Positions 54,327 through 62,528 of a stretch of 64,000 nt of DNA are shown here, piece after piece. The notes under the pieces were generated by a model. It did no database searches, had not been told where the DNA came from, and saw only the letters and a list, made by a program, of their open reading frames with translations. The stretch is from positions 62,001-126,000 of the forward strand of contig NZ_CYSB01000041.1 of assembly GCF_001458255.1 (NCBI RefSeq), written 5' to 3'. Source of the DNA: Thalassovita autumnalis (GTDB taxonomy: Bacteria; Pseudomonadota; Alphaproteobacteria; Rhodobacterales; Rhodobacteraceae). The stretch's first letter is position 1. Every line of letters starts with the position of its first letter. Made by a program: the position numbers and the translations under genes.

Positions 54327-55175
54327 ATGCCGAGTCCCAATTGGTTATCCAACCTGAAGTGGCGCGTTCGGGTTAGCAAGAATATCCGTGAGATAGACTC
54401 TCGCAATGTAGCGCCAAAGAAGCACCCGTTGGACGCACCGCTCGCTATTTCCCTGACGAGTTTTCCAGCAAGGTTTGACACCCTCGCGCTGACGTTGCGG
54501 TGCCTACTTGCTCAAACTATTCGACCTGATGCGGTTATCCTATGGGTCGCCGAAAGCGATTTCCCTGAACTTCCCCAGGACGTACTGGATCTGCAGCTCT
54601 CCGGCCTAGACATTCAAACCTGTGAAGACATTAAGTCCTACAAAAAACTTATCCCTTGTCTGTTGGAAAATCCGGACCGGTATATCGTGACTGCCGATGA
54701 CGACGTCCACTATGAGGCCGATTGGCTGGAAAAGCTGGTGTCATCGTCGATGCGGAACACCGGGAAAATCATTTCCTGTCGGTCGCATCGGATAGAATAT
54801 GACACAGACGGCAAGTTGCTGCCCTATGCCCAGTGGAAAAAAAACATCGGTGTCGCCACTGCGTCGGGTGAGATCTTTGCAACGGGTGTCTGCGGCGTTC
54901 TTTACCCGCCACACTGCCTGGACCCAAGGGTCACTGATATCGAAACCTTTATGCGACTTTGCCCAAGTACGGATGACGTCTGGCTCTATTGGATGGCACG
55001 CTTAGCTGGGACAGAAGTTCACCACCTAGGCCCCAAACGTCGTATCGTTGAATGGCCCAGCTCTCAGACGGTTAGTTTGCGGCAAAAAAACTATGGCTCT
55101 GATCCGGACAACGGCAACGATAGGGCGATTGCTGCGATGATTGAACACTTTGGTCAGCCCGGTCAGCAAAAGTGA
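54327..55175 (+). CDS. Glycosyltransferase (GT-A fold, GT2-like)
   Basis: A 282-residue protein with AISLTSFPARFDTLALTLRCLLAQTIRPDAVILWV at 40-74 (a GT2-type start), TADDDVHYE at 122-130 as the metal/nucleotide motif, and STDDVWLYWMARLAGTEVHHLG later. It is probably a cytoplasmic enzyme that adds a sugar to the surface glycan made by this cassette. AAAGGAAAACGA before the ATG and the 10-bp gap place it in an operon with the previous glycosyltransferase. A terminator follows. Confidence 0.78.
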   Translation: MPSPNWLSNLKWRVRVSKNIREIDSRNVAPKKHPLDAPLAISLTSFPARFDTLALTLRCLLAQTIRPDAVILWVAESDFPELPQDVLDLQLSGLDIQTCEDIKSYKKLIPCLLENPDRYIVTADDDVHYEADWLEKLVSSSMRNTGKIISCRSHRIEYDTDGKLLPYAQWKKNIGVATASGEIFATGVCGVLYPPHCLDPRVTDIETFMRLCPSTDDVWLYWMARLAGTEVHHLGPKRRIVEWPSSQTVSLRQKNYGSDPDNGNDRAIAAMIEHFGQPGQQK

Positions 55176-55181
55176 AAATTG

Positions 55182-55219
55182 GATCACCCCGCACTAAGAC
55201 CGGGGTGATCAAAGTTTTT
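55182..55219. terminator. Terminator between the glycan cassette and the peroxiredoxin gene
   Basis: GATCACCCCG (55182-55191) pairs perfectly with CGGGGTGATC (55201-55210). AAAGTTTTT follows on the plus strand, and AAAATT precedes it, giving a T tail for the minus strand, so it can serve both convergent genes. Confidence 0.85.
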
Positions 55220-55229
55220 GGCTGAGCAA

Positions 55230-55883
55230 TCACTTAGGGTTCTTTGCGAACCGCAGGTAGGGCAGTTTTTTGTCCAGCGCGCCGTATTTTTCTTCGGCGG
55301 CGGCGTCGTCCAGGGCAAGGGCAACGATCACGTCCTGACCCTGCTGCCAGTTGGCGGGGGTTGCCAACGGCTGACCGTAGGTGCGCTGCAAACCGTCCAG
55401 CGCACGCAGCACTTCGGCAAAGTTCCGACCAACCGACATCGGATAGGTCATGGTCAGCTGCAGCTTCTTGTCCGGCGAGATGATAAAGACCGAACGCACG
55501 GTGGCACTGTCTGCAGGGGTGCGGCCGTCGGGCAGATAGGCATCTGCGGGCAGCATGTCGAACAACTTGGAAACGTTCAGTTCTTCGTCAGCGATGATCG
55601 GGAAGCCCGCCTCGGCTCCGGCGAAGGATTCAATATCACCTTTCCAGCCCTTGTGCTCCTCCACACCATCGACCGAGACGCCGATCACCTTGGTGCCGCG
55701 TTTGGCCCATTCATCGGCCAGCTGCGCAACGGCGCCAAATTCGGTGGTGCAAACCGGGGTAAAATCCTTGGGGTGTGAAAACAAAATGGCCCAGCTATCG
55801 CCGATCCAATCATGAAACGAAATGGTGCCGTGATCCGTCTCGGCGGTGAAATTCGGCACGATGTCGTTGATGCGCAAACCCAT
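55230..55883 (-). CDS. 1-Cys peroxiredoxin (Prx6 type)
   Basis: A 217-residue thiol peroxidase. The peroxidatic cysteine is Cys45 in FSHPKDFTPVCTTEFG, and it is the only cysteine in the protein, so there is no resolving cysteine and reduction must come from an outside thiol. The C-terminal extension (TPANWQQGQDVIVALALDD, LPYLRFAKNP) is typical of Prx6. It detoxifies peroxides. Divergent from an aldehyde dehydrogenase gene across a 312-bp gap that contains a perfect 30-bp palindrome. Confidence 0.92.
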   Translation of the reverse strand: MGLRINDIVPNFTAETDHGTISFHDWIGDSWAILFSHPKDFTPVCTTEFGAVAQLADEWAKRGTKVIGVSVDGVEEHKGWKGDIESFAGAEAGFPIIADEELNVSKLFDMLPADAYLPDGRTPADSATVRSVFIISPDKKLQLTMTYPMSVGRNFAEVLRALDGLQRTYGQPLATPANWQQGQDVIVALALDDAAAEEKYGALDKKLPYLRFAKNPK

Positions 55884-56195
55884 TTTTCAATGTCCTTTCA
55901 GGTAAAGCGACAGGTTGTTTGGTAGAGATAGGCACGCCTCTCTTTCCTGCAAGCCATCATCACCAGTGCGGCCGTTCACGCAACCGTGAATCCGGCCCCA
56001 AGCGTCAGAAAGCGGCCCTCGAATTGACAGATACAATAATTTGATCAAATTATTGTATCGGGTACATGAGCAGGGCTTGCACCTGTGCCGCAGCCCTGAC
56101 AGAGTGCGCGGGATTCTGGTAAGATCTTCCACATCGTGGAACTTTCCAGCGCAAAGACAGAACATACGCAATTTGCGTCTCATGGAGGTCATGCA
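55884..56195. other. 312-bp divergent regulatory gap
   Basis: Holds the promoters of the peroxiredoxin and the aldehyde dehydrogenase genes. It includes a TTGACA at 56024-56029, the 30-bp palindrome at 56030-56059, and a second inverted repeat CAGGGCT (56071-56077) / AGCCCTG (56092-56098). A minus-strand frame at 55887-56264 crosses these elements, has no domain and I do not treat it as a gene. Confidence 0.6.
56030..56059. promoter_or_regulatory. Perfect 30-bp palindrome (operator candidate)
   Basis: Each arm reads GATACAATAATTTGA to the centre; all 15 base pairs match. It is strikingly AT-rich in a GC-rich genome and directly follows a TTGACA box, 137 bp before the aldehyde dehydrogenase start and 146 bp before the peroxiredoxin start. 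The outer TACAAT/ATTGTA recalls OhrR/MarR half-sites, but the arms are longer. A TetR regulator just past the dehydrogenase gene is another candidate binder. Confidence 0.7.
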
Positions 56196-57635
56196 ATGAT
56201 CGAGAAACGTCAGTTCTATATCAACGGTGCTTGGGTCGACCCGATCGAGGGCGCGGATCATCACGTGATTGATCCCTCAACCGAAGAGCCCTGTGCCGTC
56301 ATTTCGATGGGTGGTCAGGCCGATGCCGATGCCGCCGTTGCGGCGGCCAAAGCGGCCTTCCCGGCGTGGATGAACACCCCGGTCGAAGAGCGGATTGCCC
56401 TGGTTGAGAAATTCCTTGAGGTCTATCAGCGCCGCAACGATGAGATGGGCGAAGCCATCTCGCTGGAAATGGGTGCGCCGATCGATATGGCCAAAGCCTC
56501 GCAAGCGGGTGCCGGGTCCTACCACGCGGCCAACTTCCTGCGCGCGGCCAAGAAGTTCGATTTTTTCAAACCGCTGGGCGATCACGCACCAAACGACCGT
56601 ATCGCGATGGAGCCGATCGGCGTCTGTGCCCTGATCACCCCGTGGAACTGGCCGATGAACCAGGTGGTTCTGAAGGTGATCGCCGCCGCCATCGCCGGCT
56701 GCACCATGGTGCTAAAACCATCGGAAGAAAGCCCGCTGAACGCGCTATTGTTTGCAGAGTTCATGGACGAAGCAGGCTTCCCCGCCGGTGTCTTCAACCT
56801 AGTGAACGGTGACGGCATGGGTGTTGGCGCGGCGCTGACTGGCCACAAGGACGTAGATATGGTGTCCTTCACCGGTTCCACCCGCGCAGGCATCGCCATC
56901 TCGCAGAATGCGGCCCTGACGCTGAAGCGTGTGCACCTGGAACTGGGCGGCAAAGGCGCCAACCTGTTGTTTGCAGATGCCGATGACAAGGCCGTCAAAC
57001 GTGGTGTGCGCCATATGATGGAAAACTCGGGCCAGAGCTGTAACGCCCCATCGCGGATGATGGTTCAGCGTGAGATTTATGATCGCGTAGTGGATGAAGC
57101 AGCTGAGATTGCCAACAGCACCAAAGTGGCCAGCGCCCACGAAAGTGGCCGCCACATCGGTCCGGTGGTGAACGAAGCTCAATGGAACAAGATCCAAGGT
57201 CTGATCCAGAAAGGCATCGACGAAGGCGCCCGTGTGGTTGCCGGTGGTCTGGGTCGCCCCGAAGGTCTGAACAAAGGCTTCTTCGTGCGCCCTACCGTGT
57301 TTGCGGATGTGAACAACGATATGACCATCGCCCGCGAGGAGATCTTTGGCCCGGTGCTGTCGATCATCCCCTTCGACACCGAAGAAGAAGCCGTGGAAAT
57401 GGCCAATGACACCGTCTATGGCCTGACCAACTACGTGCAAACCCAGGACGGCGGCCGCGCCAACCGGATCGCACGTCAGTTCCGCTCGGGCATGGTGGAA
57501 ATCAACGGCAACAGCCGCGGTGCAGGCGCACCTTTCGGCGGCATGAAGCAGTCCGGCAACGGCCGCGAGGGCGGCACCTGGGGGATTGAGGACTTCCTGG
57601 AAGTCAAATCCATCGCCGGCTGGACCGAAGAGTAA
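56196..57635 (+). CDS. NAD(P)-dependent aldehyde dehydrogenase
   Basis: A 479-residue single-domain aldehyde dehydrogenase. LITPWNWPMNQVVLKV and FTGSTRAGIAI bind the cofactor, general base Glu is in VHLELGGKGAN, and the nucleophile Cys in MENSGQSCNAPSRMMV. The C-terminal FGGMKQSGNGREGG is standard. The substrate is not identifiable. GGAGGTCATGCA gives a good ribosome-binding site for the ATG at 56196. It is transcribed away from the peroxiredoxin gene, past the 30-bp palindrome, and is followed by a terminator and a TetR gene. Confidence 0.92.
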   Translation: MIEKRQFYINGAWVDPIEGADHHVIDPSTEEPCAVISMGGQADADAAVAAAKAAFPAWMNTPVEERIALVEKFLEVYQRRNDEMGEAISLEMGAPIDMAKASQAGAGSYHAANFLRAAKKFDFFKPLGDHAPNDRIAMEPIGVCALITPWNWPMNQVVLKVIAAAIAGCTMVLKPSEESPLNALLFAEFMDEAGFPAGVFNLVNGDGMGVGAALTGHKDVDMVSFTGSTRAGIAISQNAALTLKRVHLELGGKGANLLFADADDKAVKRGVRHMMENSGQSCNAPSRMMVQREIYDRVVDEAAEIANSTKVASAHESGRHIGPVVNEAQWNKIQGLIQKGIDEGARVVAGGLGRPEGLNKGFFVRPTVFADVNNDMTIAREEIFGPVLSIIPFDTEEEAVEMANDTVYGLTNYVQTQDGGRANRIARQFRSGMVEINGNSRGAGAPFGGMKQSGNGREGGTWGIEDFLEVKSIAGWTEE

Positions 57636-57658
57636 TCTTCACCACAAAAGACCACAGA

Positions 57659-57686
57659 AACCGGGGCGGCGACGTCCCGGTTTTTT
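57659..57686 (+). terminator. Rho-independent terminator after the aldehyde dehydrogenase gene
   Basis: AACCGGGG pairs with TCCCGGTT across a short GC-rich loop, followed by a T run (TTTTTT). It ends the aldehyde dehydrogenase transcript before the TetR gene. Confidence 0.78.
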
Positions 57687-57821
57687 GTAACTCCAATTGC
57701 TATCCGCCTCGCCCAACTGCTTTCGTGCGCATTCTGGCTTTTATCGACCGGTTGGGCTAAGTCGTTTGTGTGCCCACTGGCCCGGATATGTGCGACCAGT
57801 CCCAGGAAAACGGTTGAGAAA

Positions 57822-58298
57822 ATGCCCAAGATTGTTGATCACGACGCCTACAAACTGGATCTGGCACAGCGGGCGGTCTCATACTTCTCGGAACATGGAT
57901 ACGGCGGCACCAGCATGCGCAAGATCGCCGATCACCTGGGCCTGTCCAAAAGCGCCCTCTATCACTACTTCCCCACCAAAGAGGATCTGTTCCTGGCCTG
58001 CACCAAACAGGTGATGGCGGCCTTTGACAGTGACCTGATCGATCCTGAGGCCTCGGAGGCCGAAAACCTCAGCCGTCTAACAGCGGTGCTGCGCAGGGAT
58101 TTCGACACGGAGATGGCGCTGATCTTCGACTATCTGCGTGGCAAATCAGCGGATGAAATCGCGGCGGATGAGGCCATGCAGATCGCGATGCAGGCCTATC
58201 GCAACGTGATCACCGCCATCGTAGGACCAGAACGGGCCGAGGAAACCCTGGCCCGCCTGATGGGGGAACTGCTGCTGGACTACCTGTCTGGCCGCTGA
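57822..58298 (+). CDS. TetR family transcriptional regulator (short)
   Basis: A 158-residue TetR regulator with the helix-turn-helix at about 10-55 (AQRAVSYFSEHGYGGTSMRKIADHLGLSKSALYHYFPTKEDLFLAC). The ligand domain of about 100 residues is shorter than the usual 130-150, and ends at LMGELLLDYLSGR. Family ends vary, so this may still be complete. The ATG at 57822 follows a weak GGTTGAGAAA. It lies just downstream of the aldehyde dehydrogenase gene and may control it through the 30-bp palindrome; that link is inference. Confidence 0.8.
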   Translation: MPKIVDHDAYKLDLAQRAVSYFSEHGYGGTSMRKIADHLGLSKSALYHYFPTKEDLFLACTKQVMAAFDSDLIDPEASEAENLSRLTAVLRRDFDTEMALIFDYLRGKSADEIAADEAMQIAMQAYRNVITAIVGPERAEETLARLMGELLLDYLSGR

Positions 58299-58400
58299 GG
58301 TCTGGCTGCTCAGATTCTACGTCGCGCACACGGGCAGATATGGCCCCTCGCGCAGGGCGTGGCTGCCCCTTGTCGCACTCTTTCCAAAAGAGCAACTATT

Positions 58401-58701
58401 TTGACCAAAGACGCCGCATCGCTCCTTGAAATATCGCAACGCATGCTGCGCCACTTCGAAACCGCGGGCCTGCTGGAGGTGCCGCGGCACACAAACGGCT
58501 ATCGGACATAGCGACTGTCTGACCGATCAGGGCACCGGCCCCTGTGAGGCCGGCATCAAAAAGATGCAGAAGAAGCTAGATCATATCGACCGGCTGCAGA
58601 GCGACCTGTCAAAACGGCGCGCCACGATCCTGTTGCTCATCAAAGATATGCAGGCCGGGTTGGCCGACGCAAAGGCGCCCACGCCCGAAATGGTGGATTA
58701 A
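58401..58701 (+). pseudogene. MerR-family regulator remnant
   Basis: Two pieces of one MerR protein lie in different frames. In frame from 58401, EISQRMLRHFETAGLLEVPR then NGYR matches the MerR DNA-binding helix-turn-helix and wing, ending at a TAG at 58506-58508. In the next frame, from about 58520, CLTDQGTGPCEAGIKKMQKKL then a coiled-coil segment (IDRLQSDLSKRRATILLLIK) matches the MerR dimerisation end. About 30-40 residues that normally join these are missing. A deletion with a frameshift explains it. The TAA at 58699-58701 overlaps the end of the RluA gene. Confidence 0.7.
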
Positions 58702-59348
58702 AACGGCGCTTTTGCGCGGAACGACATGCCCTTGCCGCTTTCCGGATGATTGATCCGCAGCTCCTCAGAATGCAGCATCAATCGCGGATGATCCGCGGCC
58801 GCCCCTGTTGCGTAGAGCGGATCGCCAAGGATCACATGACCCACCGCCAGCATATGCACCCGCAGCTGATGGCTGCGGCCCGTTTTCGGGGTCAGACGCA
58901 CCCGGGTTTCCGCATCTGACGCCTTCAACACCCGCCAGTTGGTGATCGCCTCTTTGCCGTTTTCATGGTCCACCATCTGGCGCGGCCGGTTGGGCCAATC
59001 CACAATCAGTGGCAGATCCACCGTGCCGGTTTTCTCAGCGATGCGGCCGTCGACACGGGCGATATAGCTTTTCTTGGTGGTGCGCTTTTCAAACTGCATC
59101 GACAGGCTGCGCTGCGCATGTGGTGTCAGGCCGAAGACCATCACCCCTGAGGTATCCCGGTCCAACCGATGCACCAGCAGCGCCTGCGGGAAAACAGCCT
59201 GCACCCGGCTGATCAGGCAATCGGCCAGATGTTCACCGCGCCCCGGAACCGACAACAGGCCGGAGGGTTTGTTAACAACCACGATCTCATGATCCTCATG
59301 CAGGATCTCCAACGGGTCGTTTGGCGGGGCATAGGGTGTGATTTCCAT
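58698..59348 (-). CDS. RluA family pseudouridine synthase
   Basis: A 216-residue pseudouridine synthase, close in form to RluA (23S U746 / tRNA U32). The catalytic Asp63 lies in VHRLDRDTSGVMVFGL, and PLIVDWPNRPRQMVDHENGKEAITNWRV and TGRSHQLRVHMLAVGHVILGDPLYA are family signatures. There is no S4 domain, as in RluA itself. Its stop overlaps the MerR remnant by 4 bp on the opposite strand. It probably modifies rRNA or tRNA. Confidence 0.9.
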   Translation of the reverse strand: MEITPYAPPNDPLEILHEDHEIVVVNKPSGLLSVPGRGEHLADCLISRVQAVFPQALLVHRLDRDTSGVMVFGLTPHAQRSLSMQFEKRTTKKSYIARVDGRIAEKTGTVDLPLIVDWPNRPRQMVDHENGKEAITNWRVLKASDAETRVRLTPKTGRSHQLRVHMLAVGHVILGDPLYATGAAADHPRLMLHSEELRINHPESGKGMSFRAKAPF

Positions 59349-59384
59349 GCCGCGCTGATACGACTTTGCCCTGTGTGAGGCAAG

Positions 59385-60287
59385 TTAGCCGCGCGATTTG
59401 CGCAGCCCCTGCACCATCGGCACCGTGTAGATCACCAAGGCGGCCCAGATCAGTGGGAAGGCAATCATCCGCGCCCGGTCAAAGGGTTCGTCAAAAACCA
59501 GAACCGCCAGCAGGAAAATCATTGTCGGGGCGCTGTATTGCAGGATGCCAATGGTCGACAACCGCAGCAGTTTGGCACCATTTGCGTAAAGGATCAGCGG
59601 CACAGCCGTGACCACCCCCATCCCCAAGAGGAGTGAGGTATCGCTGAGTGACGCGCCAAGATGCCCCTGACCCGCCGCCGCCAGATAGCCGACATAGCCG
59701 ATCGCAAAGGGCAGCAGGATCAGCACCTCCAGCAGGAAACCCTGGTTCGGACCGATCGGCAGGCTTTTCTTGAAAAACGCATAGAACCCCCAGCTGACCG
59801 TCAGGCCAACCGCAGGCCAGGGCAGCGAACCGGCGTCATACCACAGCACCCCAACAGCCACAGCCGCCAGTGAGATGGCCAACCACTGCGCCCGGCTCAG
59901 CCGTTCGCCCAGCAACATTGCCCCCAGTGCCACGGAAAACAGCGGATTGATGTAATAACCGAGCGCTGCATCCAACGCCCGGTCCGCCGCAATCGACCAG
60001 ACGTAGATGCCCCAGTTGATCGACACCAGAACAGCCGTCACACAGGCCATCGCCAACATGCGCGGCGTGCGCAGGGCCAGGAAGAGATCGGCGGTGCGGC
60101 GGCGATAGATCAACAAGGCGGCGGCCAGCGGCACCGCCCAGATCACCCGGTTGGCCACAACCTCAACCGCGGGAATATGATCCACCAGCTTCATGTAGAG
60201 CGGCAGAAAACCCCAGATCACATAGGCGCCCATCGCATAGGCAAGGCCCTGCGGTGTATCGACATTCTGATCGCTGCTCTGAGACAT
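59385..60287 (-). CDS. rarD: EamA-family transporter RarD
   Basis: A 300-residue protein with ten membrane helices in two repeats of the EamA/DMT fold. The RarD signature AYVIWGFLPLYMKLVDHIPAVEVVANRVIWAVP at the start, SINWGIYVWSI and GYYINPLFSVALGAMLLGERLSRAQW are clear. RarD-type proteins are presumed metabolite exporters; the substrate is unknown. AGGAGCGATAG precedes the ATG at 60287. It lies 36 bp upstream of the RluA gene on the same strand. Confidence 0.9.
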   Translation of the reverse strand: MSQSSDQNVDTPQGLAYAMGAYVIWGFLPLYMKLVDHIPAVEVVANRVIWAVPLAAALLIYRRRTADLFLALRTPRMLAMACVTAVLVSINWGIYVWSIAADRALDAALGYYINPLFSVALGAMLLGERLSRAQWLAISLAAVAVGVLWYDAGSLPWPAVGLTVSWGFYAFFKKSLPIGPNQGFLLEVLILLPFAIGYVGYLAAAGQGHLGASLSDTSLLLGMGVVTAVPLILYANGAKLLRLSTIGILQYSAPTMIFLLAVLVFDEPFDRARMIAFPLIWAALVIYTVPMVQGLRKSRG

Positions 60288-60392
60288 CTATCGCTCCTCC
60301 TGAAACGGCCCTATCGGCTATGGCCGGGATTGGAAAGACCGCAAGGCTGCGGTCTTGCCTTTGTGGAACACGGGCGTAAGCTTGCGCCCCGC

Positions 60393-60776
60393 TCAGCCTT
60401 CCTGTTTCAGGCCGTCATTGAGCAGGTAGTAATCTGCCTTGTCGGAAACGAAGATATGGCGCCCCAGTGTGATCCCCGTTGGCCCATCAATCGCCCCCAG
60501 GGCAAAGCTGATGTATTCGGGATCCTGCGCGCCAACCCAGAACAGGAACGATCCACAGTCCGGGCAGATGCCGCGTTCGGCTTTCTCGCTGAGGCGCAGC
60601 CATTTGATCGGCCCCTCAATCTCAAACTCTTCGCGGCGCACATGGGCCGAGGCCCAGGCGTGGCCTGACATCTTGCGGCACTGGCCGCAGTGGCAGACCG
60701 CTGCCCCTTTCGGTGCACCGCGACAGGTGAAATGGATCTGCCCGCAGGCGCAGCAGCCTTTCAAAACATCGCCCAT
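60393..60776 (-). CDS. GFA family protein (CENP-V/GFA zinc-binding domain)
   Basis: A 127-residue protein of the GFA family with the zinc ligands in view: GCCACGQIHF (Cys8, Cys9, Cys11), CHCGQCRKMSG (Cys28, Cys30, Cys33) and CPDCGSFLFW (two cysteines near 71-74). Members include glutathione-dependent formaldehyde-activating enzyme, but most are of unknown function. Its ATG at 60776 abuts the stop of the upstream methionine-sulfoxide reductase gene, so the two are cotranscribed. Confidence 0.88.
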   Translation of the reverse strand: MGDVLKGCCACGQIHFTCRGAPKGAAVCHCGQCRKMSGHAWASAHVRREEFEIEGPIKWLRLSEKAERGICPDCGSFLFWVGAQDPEYISFALGAIDGPTGITLGRHIFVSDKADYYLLNDGLKQEG

Positions 60777-61247
60777 TTACACGCCTTCACGGTTGGAATT
60801 GGCAAAGCTGGCTTTCAGGATCACCGCCAGTTGATCCGCGTCTTCTTGGGTGAAGGCATCAGGCTGATCGCTGTCGAGGTCAAACACCCCGATCAACTGC
60901 CCCGCACCATTCCAGACCGGCAGCACCAGCTCTGATCGGGTGGAGGAGGCACAGGCGATATGACCCGGGAAGGCTTCGACGTCGGGCACCAGCTGCACCT
61001 CACCGGTGCGCGCAGCGGCGCCGCAGACGCCACGGGCAAAGGGGATCACCAGACAGCCATGACCACCCTGATAGGGGCCGATCTTCAACAGCTCCGGCGC
61101 GGTCACGCGATAAAACCCCGTCCAGTCAAAACGATCATCGCTGTGATGCACCTCACAGGCCAATGTAGCCATGATGGCAACCTCATCGCTTTCGCCTTCC
61201 ACAAGGGCAGCGATGGTTTTGGACAGGGTGTCATAGTCGACGCGCAT
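60777..61247 (-). CDS. msrC: GAF-domain free methionine-(R)-sulfoxide reductase
   Basis: A 156-residue single GAF domain of the fRMsr type, which reduces free methionine-R-sulfoxide. The three cysteines used in catalysis are in place: GHGCLVIPFARGVCGAAA holds two and GHIACASSTRSELVLPV the third. FDWTGFYRV and GVFDLDSDQPDAF also match the family. It heads a two-gene unit with the GFA protein; both proteins bear on thiol or aldehyde stress, which may be why they are linked. Confidence 0.87.
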   Translation of the reverse strand: MRVDYDTLSKTIAALVEGESDEVAIMATLACEVHHSDDRFDWTGFYRVTAPELLKIGPYQGGHGCLVIPFARGVCGAAARTGEVQLVPDVEAFPGHIACASSTRSELVLPVWNGAGQLIGVFDLDSDQPDAFTQEDADQLAVILKASFANSNREGV

Positions 61248-61358
61248 GGGGGGCCTCCAACTGAATTACCCGCCAATCTATCCGGCGCAATCGCCAAAGG
61301 TGCAAGGGGAGCTACGCCAAATTCTTGTGCCTCATCGCACAGGGCACGGTGCGCCGGT

Positions 61359-62393
61359 TTATCCCTGCAAGACCTGTCTGAGCCACGCTGCCGCCTGATC
61401 AATGGCCACATCGGCCTCAGGGATCACCTTGGTGAGGTTAAGGAAGCCATGCACCTGCCCCTCAAACCGGGCCAGGGTCACGGCGCTGCCGGCCTCTTCC
61501 AGACGTTCGGCATAGGCTTCCCCTTCATCCCACAGGGGATCATGGCCGGCAATCAGCACAAAGGCGGGCGGCTGCCCGGACAAATCCGGCGCTAGAAAGG
61601 GGGACACCCGGGGCTGTAGACGGTCCACATCCGGGCCCAGATATAGGTCCAGATAGCCTTCAATCCGGGCCAGCGACAGCAGGGGATGATCAGCAAAGGC
61701 CTTGATCGACGGGGTTGTCAGCCGCCCATCTACGGCCGGGTAAAACAACAGCTGCGCTGCGGGCATCCGGCGCTTGTCCTGCGACAGACTCCAGAGCAGG
61801 CTTGCCGTCAGGTTGGCGCCCGCACTGTCACCACCCACCGCAATTTTATGACGGTCCACGCCCAGTGTTTCGGCTTGGGCATAAAGCGCCTGATAGGCCA
61901 TCATCACATCGTCGGGGGCCGCCGGGAACGGGTGTTCCGGCGCCAGGCGGTAACTGTAGGAGAGCACCTGCATCCCCGCCCGCCGCGCCAGTTTCGCACA
62001 GAGCGCATCATGGGTGTCCAAACTGCCCTGAACCCAGCCCCCACCGTGGAAGTAGAGCAGCGTCGGCAAAGGCCCCTCAGCCGCATCCAACGGCCGGTAG
62101 ATCCGCGCGGGCCGCTCCCCGGCTGCGCCCGGCAGGGTCACGTCACGCCGCTGGACCTGCGGTTCCGGTCGATCAAACCGCGCAACAAACCCAGCCATCT
62201 GCACCCGGCTTTCTGCAACCGAGGGCGGCTGATTGGGATCCCGCACCAGCCCCACCAACTGCGCGACAGAGGCCGCTTTGGGATCTGCCCGCCGCCCCAT
62301 ACGCACCGGCAGTGCCGCATCCCAGAAATAGCGCGCCAGCCCACTGGGCATGCGCACCAGCATCAATGCCCAGATCAGCTTTAACGTCTTCAT
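61359..62393 (-). CDS. Alpha/beta hydrolase of the hormone-sensitive lipase family
   Basis: A 344-residue esterase. The oxyanion motif HGGGW (LLYFHGGGWVQG), nucleophile GGDSAGAN, catalytic Asp in IAGHDPLWDEGEAYAE and His in GQVHGFLN are all present, with PAVDGR and the YLDLYLGPDVDRLQP cap. It hydrolyses short acyl esters; the natural substrate is unknown. The N-terminus has a hydrophobic stretch (LKLIWALMLVRM). The ATG at 62393 follows GGTAGGTGGGACC; in-frame sequence to 62516 runs into the terminator hairpin and is excluded. Confidence 0.87.
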   Translation of the reverse strand: MKTLKLIWALMLVRMPSGLARYFWDAALPVRMGRRADPKAASVAQLVGLVRDPNQPPSVAESRVQMAGFVARFDRPEPQVQRRDVTLPGAAGERPARIYRPLDAAEGPLPTLLYFHGGGWVQGSLDTHDALCAKLARRAGMQVLSYSYRLAPEHPFPAAPDDVMMAYQALYAQAETLGVDRHKIAVGGDSAGANLTASLLWSLSQDKRRMPAAQLLFYPAVDGRLTTPSIKAFADHPLLSLARIEGYLDLYLGPDVDRLQPRVSPFLAPDLSGQPPAFVLIAGHDPLWDEGEAYAERLEEAGSAVTLARFEGQVHGFLNLTKVIPEADVAIDQAAAWLRQVLQG

Positions 62394-62476
62394 GGTCCCA
62401 CCTACCTTGCCTCGCGATACATTGGGCATTGCACGGGCATCGCGCAACAATAAGGCGAGGCTATCAAGCCCAGACA

Positions 62477-62503
62477 TAGAAAAACCGGCCCGAAGGCCGG
62501 TTT
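62477..62503 (-). terminator. Rho-independent terminator after the thiolase gene
   Basis: AAACCGGCC and GGCCGGTTT form a perfect 9-bp stem around CGAA, and the minus strand continues TTTTTC. It ends the thiolase transcript. Its stem closely matches the hairpin at 10123-10148, after the adenine deaminase gene. Confidence 0.8.
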
Positions 62504-62528
62504 GATCTTTCCACATGAGGGAGCGAGG

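Noticed and set aside
55887-56264. 125-codon minus-strand frame over the peroxiredoxin/dehydrogenase gap
   Set aside because: It runs through a TTGACA box, the 30-bp palindrome and the start of the dehydrogenase gene, and its product has no domain.
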